This document shows positions 11,101 through 22,114 of a stretch of 64,000 nucleotides of DNA, piece by piece. The notes under the pieces were generated by a model. It searched no databases. It had not been told where the DNA came from and worked only from the letters and a program-made list of their open reading frames with translations. Every line of letters starts with the position of its first letter. The stretch's first letter is position 1. Where the stretch lies: positions 7,074,501 through 7,138,500 of the forward strand of contig JAZGTN010000046.1 of NCBI GenBank assembly GCA_037783415.1, read 5' to 3'. Source of the stretch: Leptasterias polaris. Its lineage: Eukaryota > Echinodermata > Asteroidea > Forcipulatida > Asteriidae. Both the position numbers and the translations under genes were made by a program.

Positions 11101-14100
11101 TTATTTCAATCGGAGAAAGAGGCTATCGCGTATAGCCTTTTTCTTGTCAGTGGCCATCCCACTACTTTTCAACAACTGATGGTCATCATGCCGATAGAAA
11201 ATCAATTGTTTGTTTTTTGTTTTCTTTTTTCGTTACCATGGTTTCACCTTTGTAAACTTTTTTTGTTACCATGGTTACACTTTTCTTCACTTTTCAAGTT
11301 CAGACTTTTTTGTTTAACATCCCCTCCTTCAAATTCTTTTATAATTTATCGATTTGTATTACTCAGTTCCTTTAAATGATTACACTTTGTTGTTACTGTT
11401 TTGTCATAATTATTATATTTTAGCTTAGTACAGTTATAATCTTCATTTTTCTCTTCCACAAATGGGCTCATTTTCTATATGTCATTTAGGCTATTTGTTG
11501 TTGTACTTATGTTGAAAATGGGGACATTTTCTTCCCCCAGATGGAAGTAATGTAAGCTGGTAATTTTGTTTTACCCCAGGCACTTCCCCCAATCTCACAA
11601 GCACCCATCCTAATTAATTCAATGCTCGCCCAAACACCAGTGTCCAGACTGGCTGTCTGGGTCTTGACAAGTTTACAACCAATTAATACCCACCTAGTCT
11701 GTCCCCACAACTTTAATAAAATGCCCTTATGTCCCATCTTTAGTTTATTCTTCTCTCTTCTGTACATAGACAGACATTCCTGGTTAGCCCAGTGCAAAAT
11801 CTCGCACTGTGGCCCAATCCAGTGTTTCCTTCTTTTCTGATCATCTTTGTAAAGCCCTACAGATCTAAATAAAGTATTATCTGTATTCCAGCCCAAAGAT
11901 ACGAGTTGATTGGAGTTTTATTTATGCTTTGTCGGCCAGCCTACAATATTATTAGTGACACCCATTTATCGTGTAATACACTGCCAACTTATTCACTTCG
12001 CAAAGCTTGCATGTGTGTATAAAACAGTGCCACAACCAAAGCGATGCTTAGCCGCTTTTACAAAGCCGTGAGTCGAAAACAATTTTGTTTAGTTAAACAT
12101 TTTTTATACGTAAAATCAATTTGGTCTGATTGCATTTACACCGTAATTGCAGGTCGATTTCGGGATTTACTTGGTTCGAATGCTGTGACTGATGAAGCCA
12201 TCCCTGTACAGCAACCTGTTTATCCGAATAGAACACCAACGTCGGAAAGGATAGACCAAGCTTCACATGATGATCCCGGTAAGAAACAAACACACCATTT
12301 GAATCCATTATTGCGGATCTACAACCTTTGAATTCATTACTACGAATTCGAAATAACTTTACTGATTCCTATTCAAAAAATAGCTTTGTGAATACCCATA
12401 ACGGGCATTATACATTGGTCACTGTCTTTATATGTACCCATACGAACCATGTACTTGTAAGTATGTATATTGCTCATCAGTCACATGCAGAACCTCCACG
12501 GTCAGCCTTATTATTAGTAGCGTATACGGGGCAAACTAACCGGCAAGCCGGAAAAATTCGTAAACGTTACGATGCTCTACCCTGGTTCAGTTTGTTTGTT
12601 CTAGGACATTTCAGAGAAGCGTTTGACTTATTCCTTTTCACCAATTTTAGAATAAGGAATGTGCTTTATTTGCTCTTAAATTCCAGCCCCCTTTGAATTT
12701 GGGCAGAGGGGGCCAGGGGGAGAAATCGGTCTTGAAACTTAAAGATCGTGCACGCAATTATTTATAGGTCAATATTCTATATCAAAACGGATATTGCTCT
12801 ATGATAGGGGAATGCTTGAAGTCCTGAGTGTAAATTCAGAGCAAAATCCTCCAACTGTGCTCCTCAGTATGATCTTTAGACCAACCAGCTGTTATCTTGC
12901 TTGCAAATTTATGGCAGAATGGTCCGAAGGAGCATTTAGAATACACTAATGCTTATCTGATTCTTACACCGAATATCTGCATCAATAAGAAAGCGTCTTT
13001 CAAGGGCTCAGTAAGTGAGTAACAAAACGTCTTTTTCTCACTCAATAGAGTCCTTCCCTGAATCTTCATTGAGTGTTTTTATTATTAAACAAGACTCATA
13101 ATGAGATAGTAAAGCATCAACTAAACTCTCTAATCCTGCCTTTCAAATTGTTAAGCTTTGTAAAAAGAACACCAACTGGTTCATGTTGATAGTCAGTGAA
13201 GCCACAAGAAATACCCTTTGATACAAAGCGAAGTGTAGCAATCATGGTGACAATGAGGACATGATCACTGACTCCTTCATGCTTCTGCAAGATTAGCATA
13301 ACCAAGCTAACCGAGCATACTGCATCAACTTAAATAATGGGCTTGCTTAATGTACTCAGTAAACTTCTTACATGTACCAAAGTTTGTTTATGTGCCTGCG
13401 CATACCTCCATCATGCTTGATCACAATGCTGAAAGATCATATAGCTCCGCAGGTGCGCACGATGGCAATGACAATTGCTATCAAATGTAATAAAACAAAT
13501 GCTGACCGAAATGGCGTACTTCACGTTCTGACAAGAATAGAGCTCAAGTTGCAAACTTGAGGTTATGCAAACTAATACAATAATCAGAATAATTAACCGA
13601 TGTAAGACGAAGCACAAACACCTCAACAGCACTCAATCATCCACAATTCAAACGTCAAAAGAGTGAATATAAAACTAATATATCTGAGTATCGAGAACTC
13701 AAGTTCATTCAAGTTGTATGGGTGTTTAAATTGTTATTGCTTGGTGTAAGTGCTTTCTGGTTCATACTTGCAATTGTAAAGGATTTTGGTGTAGTTGAAA
13801 CTCATTGGGTTAAGCAGCGAGGACAGAAACTGGCACTTGAATATGTTCCCTTTCAATTTTATATGGTCTGGGTCAAGGAGACAGACACAGAGAAACGTCA
13901 GTAATCATGTTATAAAAAACAGGGGCGGAAGCCCCCTAGAAAGAAAAAAAGTCTGGAAAAAAGAAAGCAAGAAAAAAGTGCAAAAAACCCCCAAAATGGT
14001 TCAAATGGCTTTAATATTGTTACTTCATTTTCAAAATTTTCCAACTCCCCTGCGTCGCTGCGCGACGCTTACGCGCTGATATTTTCTTTCATTCGCTCCC

Positions 14101-16698
14101 CCCCACATTTATATTCGCTCCAAAATAATTCCTGGTTACATGCGTGTATAAAAATAATTCATCAAATTTGAATCGATTGCTCATAGGCTTAGCCTATAAT
14201 TATAGTACAGAAGAAAACCAAGAGTACACAACTCAATGTGCTTCGCTAATGGACATTAGAATCGAACTTTTACTAAATAAATGTGGATTGTTACATTAAG
14301 CCTTCTAATTGAGCAGCATAGCAACATAATCTAGCATTCTGCTGATCAAAATGTCGAGTTTGTGAAACCACCGATTATTTTCAGAACTACCACAACTCAT
14401 GCATAGAGAGAGAATTGTTTATGTATAATGGTGTCTCTGCAAATCTATATTACTAGGTTACACATTGAAATGGTGCATAGATCAAAAAGAACTCCCAGTT
14501 TTAAAGAATATGAAAAATGCATGAATTTGGAAAGCGTGTTATAAAAAAGATGAAAATACCAGGGAAATTTGGTTACAATTTTGATTATGATATTGTTGAC
14601 GTTATCATTTCAAGTATCCCCATTCTCAGGTGGTACTGAACGAAACGTTTCACATGTAGCGTATGGTTTCTGAAATGAATGGTCACGTTTTTGAAGAATT
14701 AAAGACAGAATGATAATTCCGTTTTTAGAAACAAGTTGAAATTGCTGGTTGAATGGTTGTAATGATTTGGAATCGGGTGTAACATTCGCAGGTATTGGCC
14801 ACCACCCTATCCAATTGTATCAAGGTTTTTACTGCCTGTAGTTAACTTTCCCGGCCACAGTTTTGAGAGGGTCTCAAAATCACAAAAACTCACTTGAAGA
14901 CTCAATAACGACGGGTGCTTTGTTTTACATTTTTTTTAATGAAGAATTGTTGTGCTCAGAAACTTTTTGGCATCTAGTACACTTCGCCACTATTTTTCAG
15001 GTTTAAGATAGGAAGAGTAATTCAAAAGACATCTGTGATAAAAAATAGACGAACTTCTGGTGAAGTTGTACACAATGCTGCACTGTATGAATACAGTATT
15101 TTTGTGCATGGTGTTTGAGCTCTTTGGAACGTACAGCGAATAAATCCTATACATTTTGAAGCAAACGCTGTGTATGCTTCATGCTACATTTGCTATCAAA
15201 CTTATTCAAAAGATGTGACGTTTTTAATAAATAATGAAAAGTGACCATGTTTCTTTCTAGCCACACATCAGGACTCGTCACACTGTATGAATGGAGGCAC
15301 CGGATTCCTGAATACTTTCTGTTTCTGTCAGGATGGGTTTACTGGCCGTTACTGCGAGAATCCAATCAACAATAGCTGTGGAGATATTCCTCATGGACAG
15401 TATATGTACAGGAATTGTAGCTTATGTTGCTGCGTTGATGGGATATTGGAATGTCGAATACATGAATTAGAAGGCTGCAAGAAGAAACAAGGTATGTCAA
15501 TAACCATCCTTTGAGCCCCAGTCCTTTACATCAAACAAAACTGTATACAAAGAATGTGGTATTTTGTGAGATATTCTGAATGTTTTGTGTTGCAATGTCT
15601 GCGCCTGTTAGGCTATCACCACAGTGTTGACCTTACAAAACCATCTTAAAGTATTAAAATGTGCTTTAATTAAATTATTGCTGTCCAAACAAACATTAAT
15701 CAGCAACATTTAACTCAATAAATAAAAATAGGTTAATGTCATATTTTAATGGGGATGCATGCCCCACAGGGTGTGTCCACTCTGTTTACAGAGTTCCAAC
15801 AAAATTCTTAAAACTGAAATTCCATACCAATAGGATTAGTTAGGACTTCACATGTTAGAATTTAAATTTTTAAATTTACAAAGTGCTTTATAATCAACAA
15901 GACCACCAGTTTGCTGGGTTAGGTGCTTGAGTAGCACAACAAAACTAAGGGTGTAGAAACAAACTAATGTCATCATCATAATTTTTTTTTCCTATGTTCA
16001 AAATCTCTTGATTATCCTTTTGTACAAAAGCATCGATGAATCCATGATTTTTCCTCTTAAATATCAATTTTCTAATATTAAGAAAAAAATCAATATTCCA
16101 TGATAGCTTCTAAATTCTAGGATTATCCATGACCATGTTAGCCCTGAATGGGACAAAAGATGCTGATTGAGAATTTTTTATATGCAGATTTAATAAATCT
16201 AGATAAGTGTTGGTACACCTGTCTTTACACTATAAAATAGGTTGTATTTCTTTTTCATATAGCATGTAAATTGTGCCATCACAGAGATATAGTGATCATC
16301 CCTTGCATTTCACAATTCTGTCTCTTGACTTGTTGAATTGACCTGTAAAAAACCCCAAACCTCCTGAGCCAATATATAACAAGTTATCTTCTTTTGTTCT
16401 AGTTCTTACCTCTAGAACACACATGAACAACCTGTTTATTTTCATGAAGGTATAAACCAAGAGGTAGGACAGGACAAACTGCTTTCTTCTTCTCTTAATT
16501 CCTATCCTTTCCTGTCTTTGTCTTTCTGCAGACAGCGCCAGCTTTGAGAGTATCCAGAGTAATGAAGTGTCTCTAGAGATTGCATCATCACATAGTAGTG
16601 TTCCCCAAGGATCTAGACTTGGCCTCTTGAGTCTTACACTGCTAATTTATACAACCAATTGGCTTCAAAGTAAGCACATAGAACTATTGGTCAGGTGA
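8175..16698 (+). CDS. EGF-CFC family co-receptor (Cripto/Cryptic-like), 5' exon missing
   Basis: Exons found: 8175-8236, 12153-12278, 15261-15491 and 16532-16698 (stop TGA). All have AG/GT borders and the junction phases match. Exon 8175 carries a hydrophobic signal-peptide core (LFVLHLVLPLLVS). Exon 15261 carries the EGF part (NGGTGFLNTFCFCQDGFTG) and then the CFC part (SCGDIPHG...NCSLCCC). The last exon has a Ser-rich linker and a hydrophobic stretch (LGLLSLTLLIY) consistent with a GPI or membrane anchor, although charged residues follow it. Family members are cell-surface co-receptors for Nodal-type TGF-beta ligands. Oddities: EGF cysteines 1 and 3 are His and Gly, and the CFC part has an extra Cys. 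The exon with the ATG was not found. The family call is strong; orthology to a particular vertebrate member is not claimed. Confidence 0.86.
9090..9384. mobile_element. MITE-like element, about 295 bp
   Basis: The left end AAAAATACCAGTTGATCGTC pairs with the right end GACGATCAACTTGTATTTTT in inverted orientation, with one mismatch. The interior is A/T-rich and non-coding. The target duplication is unclear. Confidence 0.6.
10329..11980 (+). mobile_element. LTR element without coding region (TRIM-like)
   Basis: Two direct copies, 10329-10770 and 11551-11980, begin TGTAAGCTGG and end in TTACA/ATACA. Each has a TATA-like TATAAAATGCCC (first copy) or AATAAAATGCCC (second), a shared CAGACATTCCTGGTTAGCCC block and an AATAAAGTATT polyadenylation signal, which is LTR order. 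The interior of about 780 bp has no gag or pol. TGGTAGTAGCGG just after the first copy could be a primer-binding site, and a purine stretch, GAAAATGGGGA, lies before the second. No clean target duplication was seen. Two solo insertions of one family is the alternative. Confidence 0.65.
12279..15260 (+). other. EGF-CFC intron, no other feature seen
   Basis: Donor GTAAGAAAC at 12279 and acceptor TTTCTAG at 15260 bound it, phase 1. The sequence is AT-rich. A short GC-rich patch near 14048-14075 (GCGTCGCTGCGCGACGC) is locally palindromic. Confidence 0.6.
15492..16531 (+). other. EGF-CFC last intron
   Basis: It runs from donor GTATGTC to acceptor TTTCTGCAG, phase 1. It is AT-rich and nothing else was recognised. 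Confidence 0.7.
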
Positions 16699-16801
16699 CA
16701 TTACTGGATATGATGAACTCTTGCTTCTAACAGTATCTTCATAAAATGTGATGGTTAAACAGGCTTTTTGTTAATATTGAAATATAAAATATGTTATTGC
16801 A

Positions 16802-16807
16802 AATAAA
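16802..16807 (+). terminator. Polyadenylation signal of the EGF-CFC gene
   Basis: AATAAA lies about 105 nt after the TGA stop, the expected position and strand for this gene's 3' end. Confidence 0.55.
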
Positions 16808-16991
16808 TTAAACTGAATGTCGCTTGGCAGCATTGATAGCCTATAATGATTTATACACTGTGATTGCTGAACACACACACCCAAAAAGAGGAATGGCTAT
16901 TAATTTGTATTTTTTTAATGAACGACTGTCAAACATAAACAAATTAATAACAAACTAATTAATATCATCTCCATCGGATTCAGGGATATCA

Positions 16992-17231
16992 TTTGGTTTT
17001 TACCCTTACACCAATGTGTGTTAAGCACTGTATACTCAGTACATTCGCAAGTTCTGTGAAAAAAAATCCACGACCTTTGCAGTGCTAGAGCAGAGATGTC
17101 TTACCACTAGAGCTAGTTTGATGCAATGCAAAGGTTGTGGGCTCAAATCCTGTGGATTTTTTTAAAAATAACTCTGGAAAGAACTGAGTATACAGTACTT
17201 AACACACATCGATGTAAGAGTAAAAACCAAA
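16992..17231. mobile_element. Fold-back, tRNA-SINE-like element
   Basis: ATTTGGTTTTTACCCTTACA at the left is mirrored by TGTAAGAGTAAAAACCAAAT at the right. The arms are roughly 95 bp and include ACTGTATACTCAGTA and its complement. The centre has A-box-like TAGCTCTAGTGGTAAG on the minus strand and B-box-like GGTTGTGGGCTCAAATCC on the plus strand, which suggests two opposed tRNA-derived SINE heads. Confidence 0.6.
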
Positions 17232-19260
17232 TTATAATCATCTCCATTGTTGATTTTTTAAATTAATTTAAAATTATATGATTCTATACTAAATGTAATA
17301 AATAAAGTAGACCCTGAGTGACAAAGCATTTCTAATTTCAGGCATTACCTTGTACTTGAAGTAGGAAATTGTTCAGTTACAAGAGCCTATTTCATAATAC
17401 TGTAATTTTTGAAGGTGAACAATACCATGCCTGTGTAATTTAGTTTAACTATTTAATACACTGTCTAATCTTTGTAAACAACACTTGTGTTAAAGTTTCT
17501 TAATTTAAATTGATAAATACTTTTTTTTTCATTTTTTGTTATATAAACAAAACTTTTTAAATTCAAAACACTTGTTAAATCCAGTTTCTGTCAGTATACA
17601 AATGTGATTGTAAAGTAGTAGAGATGTCAATGACACCTTGCTTGAATAAACAAACGGCTCTCTTTAGAGCCACCACCTTGTCATATTCAAGGCACAATTT
17701 GATTATAATAATTGTCTTACTTGACCCCCAAAATTACAAAGTTTACAAGTTATAACATAACTCAGCAAAAATAAATCAAGAAGTTTCAATTCCATGAACT
17801 AAATCATAAGCCAATATGTTGCTTAAACTGACCAACCTGATGCAGAAGATTTAAGCACACTCAGTATCATTAACAAAGGTTTAACCTCTGCTCAATAATT
17901 GTTTTAAATTTCTAAATTCATAAATACATTGTATTTTCAACTCATACAATTTTTATTATTGTATTAAAATGCACTCAATAACAGACAAATGATTTGCTGT
18001 TACCAGACGACCCTGATCATCTAATAGGAAGACAAGGTGACAAATGAAGAAGAGTTGAGGAGTATTTCAGCTGATGGTAACCCACCACCTCACACATCTA
18101 CAAAGGACAACTTGACTGGTATGCATGACATAATTACAATAAAGCATTCTTCATGGGAAGAATAGATGATAGGTGGTAATATGCCAAGGTGGTAATATGC
18201 CAAGGAAGAGATGGGAAAATTACATCATTGTTAACAGGCAAGCCAGGTAGAAATGGAGAGAGTTAGTTTGGGAGCCATGACACAGTTAGACTTGATTCGT
18301 GCAACGCGCTACAGTACAGACATATAATACCAGTGCGCCCTCACCGACAAAATGTAGCTATTGTGGTGGCGATCAAGGGACTTGACGGGGTCGTTTCCTA
18401 CTCCACGCATTGAATAGAAAAATCTCCCCGAATGGGGAGATGTACAAAACCAATGGGAGCGTGGAAGTGCCGCCCCTTTCGTATTCATCTTACGCTGTGA
18501 CGTTTGTATCATGTATCATGTATCTACGAATGTAAGCATCTCCAGAATGGTGTTGTTCAGCTATCTTAATGATACATGTACTGCTTGGCATCATTTATAA
18601 ACGCTTCTTTAGTGCTGAAGGACTCCTGACTGGTCTCAATGCCATTTTTTGTGGACTTGACTACAGCACTGTTTACAGAGTGTGGATTATTTGCTCCTAT
18701 TTATAGGCATCACACAAACAGTAAATACAGAGAAATAACACTAAGACTACAGAGAAATAGCCTGCGGATAGCCAAAAAGTGAAAATAATCACTATCTAAA
18801 GGCGATCCAGACAAAAACAAATACAAAATACGTCATAAAAAGTCTATAGAAAATCCATAAATTCAAGAATATTGCACAAGATCCTCAAATGAACCATAAC
18901 AGAAGGGAAGTAGGCGAATGAAAGCAAACTAATAAGGTAGAATATGTTTGTGGATTGGTACAGATTTATATTCATGGGAGTTGATAACTTTTTCTCTACT
19001 GGGTATGGGTAAACTATTCCACACATAAGGGAAATGGATAAAAACAGAGTGTTTAAAAGCATTAGTTCTAGCAAATGAAATTTTAAATCATCCAATGAGG
19101 TCACAGCCCTCCAGTTCCACACAGGAGGTATTTGATGATAGTTGGAAGGAGGTAAATTGTTCAGTAAGATGGATTTAACAAATGAGTTATTAGCAAGTGG
19201 AGCTCACTGAAACAAGTAAAGAACTTGCAGCAATTAACATGTTCGCCTTCTTGTACTTGA
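17232..19260. other. Gene-free spacer with a histone-type stem-loop
   Basis: No exon is recognised. It contains the stem-loop at 17656-17671, a hairpin ATCTCCCC-GAAT-GGGGAGAT near 18422, and a short duplicated GGTGGTAATATGCCAAG near 18172-18205. Confidence 0.55.
17656..17671 (+). other. Orphan histone-3'-end-like stem-loop
   Basis: GGCTCT-CTTT-AGAGCC makes a 6-bp stem with a 4-nt loop, preceded by AAAC and followed by ACCACC. This is the layout of the replication-dependent histone mRNA 3' hairpin, whose usual loop is TTTC. No histone reading frame lies upstream and no CAAGAAAGA-type downstream element follows. It is a look-alike or a relic. Confidence 0.4.
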
Positions 19261-19261
19261 G

Positions 19262-19430
19262 AGGTATATCTTAGGCATTGCAAAGAGTGCCAAGCAAGTT
19301 GGTTGTCTTTATCAGACTCGGAAGTTCTTACCTCCTGATGTTACTCTCGTGTATAAGACAACTATCCGTCCCCTAATGGAGTACTGCTGTCACATTTGGG
19401 CTGGATCAGCTTCTTCTTGCAGAATAAGTC
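19262..19430 (+). pseudogene. LINE reverse transcriptase C-terminal fragment
   Basis: The plus strand reads YILGIAKSAKQVGCLY then KTTIRPLMEYCCHIWAGSA. This matches the region after the RT core of jockey/CR1-type non-LTR retrotransposons (typical form IRP.MEYCSHVW.G). Only about 56 codons remain, and a different open frame begins just after it. Confidence 0.7.
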
Positions 19431-19439
19431 AGAACAAAA

Positions 19440-20790
19440 TTGCTAAAGGTTGAAGTGGATGCTTTGAAGAAGGAAATTCACAAAAGTAGTTGTGTAAACA
19501 AAAATAACACTGAAAAAATATGTTACTATCAACTAAAGCGAAATGGAGACCTTGACAAATTTGAAGAAGAAAATTACAGCTTGCAAGTTCAACTTGCCGA
19601 TCTAGAAATGAAGAATGATGAACTGCAATCCAGTTTAGATGAAACAATGGGAGTTCAGGAGATAACAACATTTGAAGAAGAAAGATATACACCAGATATA
19701 TTCTATTAAAGTATATAAGCCAAAGCCACTGAATCCTGGAAGTTACCTTGCATCATTTTTAATGTGTAAAAATCGTGCTTACGTTGTAGACAGGATGCAG
19801 TGTTAGCACGCACGTGAGCGGTGCACCACAACTCTGAAAACCCCACCAGCCAGTCTATCCATTGATGACAAGAAGGGGACGAGGTTGGGCGAGGCTTGGG
19901 AAATGCACAGCATGGAGTAATGAGCACTGACATACCAGAGGGCACTTGAGGCCAGTTGATATGTACCCGTGACAAGATTTATCTGGAAAGGAGTGGCTAA
20001 TTAGTGTAATGAGAAGAAATGGAGGTGAAGCTCCAGACCAATGCTCAGCGGTTGGATATACCGCAACCTCCACCTCGCCGAACTGAGAGGATTAATGCAG
20101 GTCGCCTTAGCCCTCAGAGTTTATCAGAACGTAAGAGATCAGTGAAAAACTTGCTTGGAGAACTTGCTCAAAGATTTTAAAAACTGACACCACAAATATT
20201 ATCTCCACTTTAAATGGTTGTTTACGTTTATTTACAGTTTGCAGAGCAGATTTTAAATACAATCCCTCCATGTGTGCTGCGCCAGTACCATGTACGACAA
20301 TTCAGATCATGTTGGTGCACGATTTGTGCGTTAAAGAAAATGTGTTTCAAAACCACCTTTGTATTCCACCGCGTTTTGTATTGTCATTACTTTTTTTTTG
20401 AAACCCAAATACAAAAAAGTTAAACAAGATAAAATCAATCACAGTTGTCTTTTTCTTTTTTATTATTCAAAGAAAATATTTGAAGAAGAAAGATATACAC
20501 CAGATATACAAGTAGTGTGTTATAAACTTATTTGGCGAGAAGTTGGATCTGAACTGCATTGGTGGATTTGATTGTGGCAGGCTGCCAAAGCAAACTTTGA
20601 TCTGCCTCATGGCTTTTGAGCAGGCAATTCTCTCAAAAGAATTTGCACATGGTCTGCAATTGAGAAGAGCAAAGATCCTATTACCCCAAAATATAATGTA
20701 TATGTTGCCCCTGACAGGAGGACACCCTTTCAATGAACTGAAAATTCCCTGTACACAAGGTGAGAGACCTATATTTATATATTTGTAATG
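19440..20790 (+). pseudogene. Relic of a coiled-coil mobile-element-type gene
   Basis: 19440-19709 encodes a heptad-like, charged coiled coil (VEVDALKKEIHKS, LQVQLADLEMKNDELQSSLD) ending in FEEERYTPDI. The same FEEERYTPDI stretch recurs at about 20475-20508 and runs into QVVCYKLIWREVG; GRLPKQTL and a further open stretch follow to about 20788. Coiled coil, then a YTD/RQ-type block, then GRLP resembles uncharacterised repeated proteins of marine deuterostomes. Frames are shifted and stops intervene. The function is unknown. Confidence 0.5.
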
Positions 20791-21398
20791 TTTTGTATAT
20801 TTTTTTGTGTGCATGTCATGAGACTCATAGGATGTATTTGGATGTAAGCAAAAATGCTCTTGAAAGGTATCAAACAAAATGGTACATGTATTCTATCTCT
20901 GATCTTCGTTGAAAATGATTGGGACCTACTTTTCATTCCTACAGTAATTGTGCTATAAAGAAGTTTTTTCCCTAATGTTTTGTTTTTCTGGGTTTTTTTC
21001 AACAAAAGGGGGAGAAGTCCTCGAACAGTGGAAACTTCATCTGATGTTAATCCTCAAGATCATCCAAAGTACATCGTCTTCGAGGGGGAGCTATTGAAAC
21101 TTTTCAAAAAATGTTTTAAATGCGGCTCCCGGAATGTTACTCTTACAAAACGTACTACGGGCACATTTATTTCAGTATTCCAGAGATTGGGGCCTGTAAA
21201 TCGAAGGAAACATCATGGAATTCCCAGCCATGGCTCAGTGCAACACCTGCAGGAAATCTGCTGCTGTCTGCTGCTCTCCTGTTTGTGTTTGCTGGTGCCA
21301 GCCCCTCACAGACCATCTGAATGCTGACCAGCATGGGTGTCGCATGTATATCACTGCGCACATTCTTCACCATCAGAAAACGAACCTGATGCCATATG

Positions 21399-21430
21399 AG
21401 ACCTGCTCCCACGAAACCCGGACAAAGTCG
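21399..21430 (+). repeat. Left terminal inverted repeat
   Basis: The first 32 bp of the DUF7869 element. It differs from the right end at positions 1, 12 and 31 only. Confidence 0.8.
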
Positions 21431-22114
21431 CACTTATCGATTTCCCACAATGGGCCTGTGAAGCCATTTCGGGCTAGATGTTACCATTTTGAGGTTTGGG
21501 GGTTTTCTGAATCACGAACTATTAATCTTTAAGCTCTCCAATTTTGGACTCGATCTTTCACACAGAAATGTGTTTTTTTGTCAAGTTTGTGAAACAATTG
21601 TGTGTACAAATTGTAAAGAAATAACTCCAACGATAGTTTTAGGACGATTGAATTGCAAAATAAGGCCTGGAAAACGGTTTATAATGTAGCGCTATTTCCT
21701 ACTCCCCCCGAGTGAATTTGGTATCACCATAAAGGTTATGACCTCAAAAATTCGGTTCGAGAGTCCATACTTGCATGCTCGTCTTTTTGAACCAATAGGA
21801 GTTAGTTTTAGTTGACTATTTTCATGTAAACAACATTTCCCTTGTTGCCGAGTTTTGCTAAAACGAGTACCGCTATTCGTCAATTTGTACCTCGTGATGC
21901 ACTGAGCATGCGCACTTGGCGTCAACTCTCTGTGTTGATGTGGAGCGGATGCGTGTGTATACTGTACGTGTAGCCGCGTGTGTACTGTATGGATAGTGAT
22001 TTCGAGTGTATTTTCGTCAACTTTTGAGACAGTTTATGAAGGTATTTAGTGATTTCCCCTAAACAATTCTTGTAAATAGTAGTTGTAAAATCAAATACTT
22101 AGTTTCTGACTATC
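21431..22114 (+). other. 5' flank of the DUF7869-like gene inside the element
   Basis: Non-coding. It holds the presumed promoter and 5' UTR. GCGCACTTGGCG and GTGTGTATACTGTACGTGTAG near 21910-21975 make a more GC-rich, TG-repeating patch about 150-200 nt before the ATG. No clear TATA box is assigned. Confidence 0.4.

Larger units (their letters stand above)
8237..12152 (+). other. EGF-CFC intron with MITE and LTR pair
   Basis: Donor GTAAGAC at 8237 and acceptor TTGCAG at 12152 define this intron (phase 1). It holds a small inverted-repeat element near 9090-9384 and two LTR-like copies (10329-10770, 11551-11980). No further exon is visible in it. Confidence 0.7.

Noticed and set aside
10324..11985. 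Target-site duplication around the LTR pair
   Set aside because: Flanks ATGCCGC and CTGCCAA do not match as a direct repeat.
17080..17160. Possible tRNA gene
   Set aside because: A- and B-box-like text is on opposite strands in a palindrome and no cloverleaf closes; it is a SINE-derived fold-back.
17300..17660. Histone gene upstream of the stem-loop
   Set aside because: The upstream sequence is AT-rich with stops in all frames and no histone text.
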